64,000 bases of DNA from contig NZ_CAMCEC010000001.1 in the NCBI RefSeq assembly GCF_945873775.1, positions 1-64,000 of the forward strand, read 5' to 3'. Origin of the DNA: an uncultured Treponema sp. (GTDB taxonomy: Bacteria; Spirochaetota; Spirochaetia; Treponematales; Treponemataceae). Made by a program: the position numbers and the translations under genes. The notes under the pieces were generated by a model that was given only the letters and a program-made list of their open reading frames with translations, did no database searches and was not told where the DNA came from. This document shows positions 62,108 through 64,000 of the stretch, piece by piece (the first letter of the stretch is position 1; every line of letters starts with the position of its first letter).

Positions 62108-62170
62108 TGCATATCACGACAACGACACTTAGACTTTATTAGACATCCCTGTTATGGTAAAATTTTTAGA

Positions 62171-63106
62171 TTAGTCGGCAAACAATGGTGTTGAAAGATA
62201 GCGGTCTCCAGAATCTGGAAGAAGAGCCACAATAACTTTTCCTTTGTTTTCAGGGCGCTGGGCAAGAATCTTTGCAGCCTTTAGAGCAGCTCCGCTTGAA
62301 ATTCCAACAAGAATTCCTTCTGACCGCGCAAAAGCTTTTCCTTCCGCAAAAGCGTCATCATTTTCTATGGCAATAATCTCGTCATAAATCTTTGTGTCAA
62401 GCGTTTCAGGAACAAATCCTGCGCCGATTCCCTGAATTTTATGAGAGCCGGCAGTTCCTTTTGAAAGAACAGGGCTTGAAGCAGGCTCAACAGCAACAAC
62501 TTTTACAGCAGGATTCTTCGACTTTAGGAATTCACCTACGCCGGAAACAGTTCCACCAGTGCCTACGCCCGCAACGAAAATATCAACTTTTCCATCTGTC
62601 TGGCTCCAAATTTCAGGACCTGTAGTTTCACGGTGCGCTTTAGGATTTGCCGGATTTACAAACTGCCCGAGAATAACAGAGCCTGGAATTGACTCTTTAA
62701 GCTCTTCTGCCTTTGCAATAGCGCCTTTCATTCCTTTAGAACCTTCGGTAAGAACAAGCTCAGCCCCGTAAGCCTTTAAAAGATTGCGGCGTTCAACACT
62801 CATTGTTTCAGGCAAAGTCAAAATAGCCTTGTATCCTTTTGCGGCGGCAACAGCGGCAAGTCCGATTCCTGTGTTTCCAGAAGTAGGTTCAATTATAGAA
62901 GCTCCAGGCTTTAGAATGCCTTTTTTTTCTGCGTCTTCAATCATTGCAAGGGCTATTCTGTCTTTTACGCTTCCGGCCGGATTCAGATATTCCAGCTTTG
63001 CAAGCAGAGTTGCGTTTTCAATACCGCTAGCCTTTGAATAATTGTTGAGCTTTAGAATCGGTGTGTTTCCAATCAGTTCTACTACGCTTTCCTTAATGTC
63101 TGCCAT
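62171..63106 (-). CDS. cysK: Cysteine synthase A
   Basis: [60 protein letters not shown]. Confidence 0.97.
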   Translation of the reverse strand: MADIKESVVELIGNTPILKLNNYSKASGIENATLLAKLEYLNPAGSVKDRIALAMIEDAEKKGILKPGASIIEPTSGNTGIGLAAVAAAKGYKAILTLPETMSVERRNLLKAYGAELVLTEGSKGMKGAIAKAEELKESIPGSVILGQFVNPANPKAHRETTGPEIWSQTDGKVDIFVAGVGTGGTVSGVGEFLKSKNPAVKVVAVEPASSPVLSKGTAGSHKIQGIGAGFVPETLDTKIYDEIIAIENDDAFAEGKAFARSEGILVGISSGAALKAAKILAQRPENKGKVIVALLPDSGDRYLSTPLFAD

Positions 63107-63131
63107 ATCCGGCCTCCTGCTAGTTTATATT

Positions 63132-63193
63132 CCTACTTAAAATATAGGTTTTATGCAATAATACTAACCTTTATTTCCTATCAAGTCAATAGG
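63132..63193 (-). promoter_or_regulatory. cysK promoter with two 17-bp dyads
   Basis: Minus strand TTGACT (63184-63189) - 17 bp - TAGTAT (63161-63166). Dyads CCTATTGACTTGATAGG (63177-63193) and CCTATATTTTAAGTAGG (63132-63148). Confidence 0.7.
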
Positions 63194-63240
63194 GTTTTAT
63201 AATTTATTATTATTTTTTGCCACACGGATTGAATGAAGAG

Positions 63241-63268
63241 TCATTCCTGTGCCTCGACACAGGAATCT
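63241..63268. repeat. REP-like palindrome
   Basis: TCATTCCTGTGcctcgaCACAGGAATCT, same CATT..GAC..AATC layout as the 62-kb array. Confidence 0.65.
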
Positions 63269-63294
63269 GTTGAATATAGAAGCTAATAAGATAT

Positions 63295-63723
63295 TTATAT
63301 TACCCAGTCGCTTACACTTTCAGGCTTTAAAAGGTCGGAAATTTTTACGCTGTATAGATAGTTGGAAATTATAGTGTCCAGTTTTTCCCACATGGGGAGC
63401 GTCTTGCATTCTGCGGAACGTGGACAGGTTTCAGCGTTTTCTTCAAGGCAAGTAACAGGGGCTAAAGTTCCTTCCGTAAGTTTTAGGATTTCTCCAACGG
63501 AATATTCGTCAGCATCTTTTGTAAGCCTGTAGCCGCCTTTTTTTCCGCGCAAGCCTTCTACAAGACCAGCCTTAACCAAAAGAGCCACAATGCTTTCAAG
63601 ATATTTTAGCGACACATCCTGATTCTCAGCAATGACATTCAATGGAACAAACTCGTCCTTTCCGTGCGAACAAAGCTCTATTATAACACGAAGTGCATAA
63701 CGCCCTCTTGTTGAAATCAGCAT
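63295..63723 (-). CDS. Rrf2-family transcriptional regulator (CymR/IscR-like)
   Basis: MLISTRGRYALRVIIELCSHG, KYLESIVALLVKAGLVEGLRGKKGGYRLTKD; three Cys in CLEENAETCPRSAEC. Confidence 0.93.
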   Translation of the reverse strand: MLISTRGRYALRVIIELCSHGKDEFVPLNVIAENQDVSLKYLESIVALLVKAGLVEGLRGKKGGYRLTKDADEYSVGEILKLTEGTLAPVTCLEENAETCPRSAECKTLPMWEKLDTIISNYLYSVKISDLLKPESVSDWVI

Positions 63724-63747
63724 AAACCGTAACCTCTTTTTTATTTT

Positions 63748-63779
63748 CCTATCTTATCACAAGGATTTTTAATTTTCAA
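63748..63779 (-). promoter_or_regulatory. Promoter of the Rrf2 gene with overlapping 17-bp dyad
   Basis: Minus strand TTGAAA (63774-63779) - 17 bp - TAAGAT (63751-63756); CCTTGTGATAAGATAGG at 63748-63764 overlaps the -10. Confidence 0.6.
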
Positions 63780-63832
63780 TGCGATTTTTTTAAGGAAAGA
63801 CATTCTTCCACCTCTTAAATTGCCCTTTAAAT

Positions 63833-63940
63833 ACTGCACTAAATGCCTCCTTATTAGTGCGCTCATCAACACCCATTTAGTGCAGTAATTGCCTCATTAT
63901 TAGCGTACTAATCAACACCTTATTACTGTAGTAATTGCAC
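63833..63940. repeat. Imperfect tandem repeat, period about 46 bp, with 13-bp inverted repeat
   Basis: TGCCTCcTTATTAGtGcgCTcATCAACACCc (63844) is repeated as TGCCTCaTTATTAGcGtaCTaATCAACACCt (63890). ACTGCACTAAATG (63833-63845) / CATTTAGTGCAGT (63874-63886). Confidence 0.75.
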
Positions 63941-64000
63941 TGATAGTATTAGGCAAAATTTGACAGCAAGACTGTCATTGCCGTGCTTGACACTGCAATC

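Noticed and set aside
63833-63940. CRISPR array
   Set aside because: Repeat units are adjacent, imperfect and only about two; no unique spacers and no cas genes in the window.
1-64000. tRNA, rRNA, tmRNA or SRP RNA genes
   Set aside because: I scanned intergenic spaces by eye for T-loop and CCA-end features and conserved ncRNA motifs and saw none I could support; tRNAscan-SE/Infernal would be decisive.

Overview
The window looks like a chromosomal segment of a Treponema-like spirochaete. The evidence is a spirochaete-type flagellar operon (fliK-flgD-flgE / flbD-motA-motB-fliL-fliM-fliY-fliO-fliP-fliQ-fliR-flhB-flhA-flhF-flhG-...-sigma28), FlbB, a eukaryotic-type hexokinase, and FolE2. I support about 58 protein-coding genes. 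I found no tRNA, rRNA or CRISPR array and no intact transposase. Most coding regions are conserved housekeeping or flagellar genes. The most interesting signals are non-coding: (1) a 215-bp MITE with 21-bp perfect terminal inverted repeats and a 10-bp target-site duplication (4817-5031); (2) a dispersed REP-like palindrome family, dense at 61.7-62.1 kb, including a near-identical 55-bp unit at 5.6 kb and 62.0 kb; (3) three equally spaced 17-bp dyads (CCTAT-N7-ATAGG type) on the promoters of cysK and its neighbouring Rrf2-family regulator; (4) a 186-bp tandem duplication at the 3' end of gap that copies its terminator and last codons; (5) a G8 tract inside a lipoprotein reading frame (possible phase variation); (6) a near-consensus sigma-28 promoter inside the 3' end of flhF, which would drive flhG and the sigma-28 gene; (7) separation of flgE from flbD-motAB by an approximately 4-kb block of non-flagellar genes. 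All calls come from reading the sequence; no database search was run.
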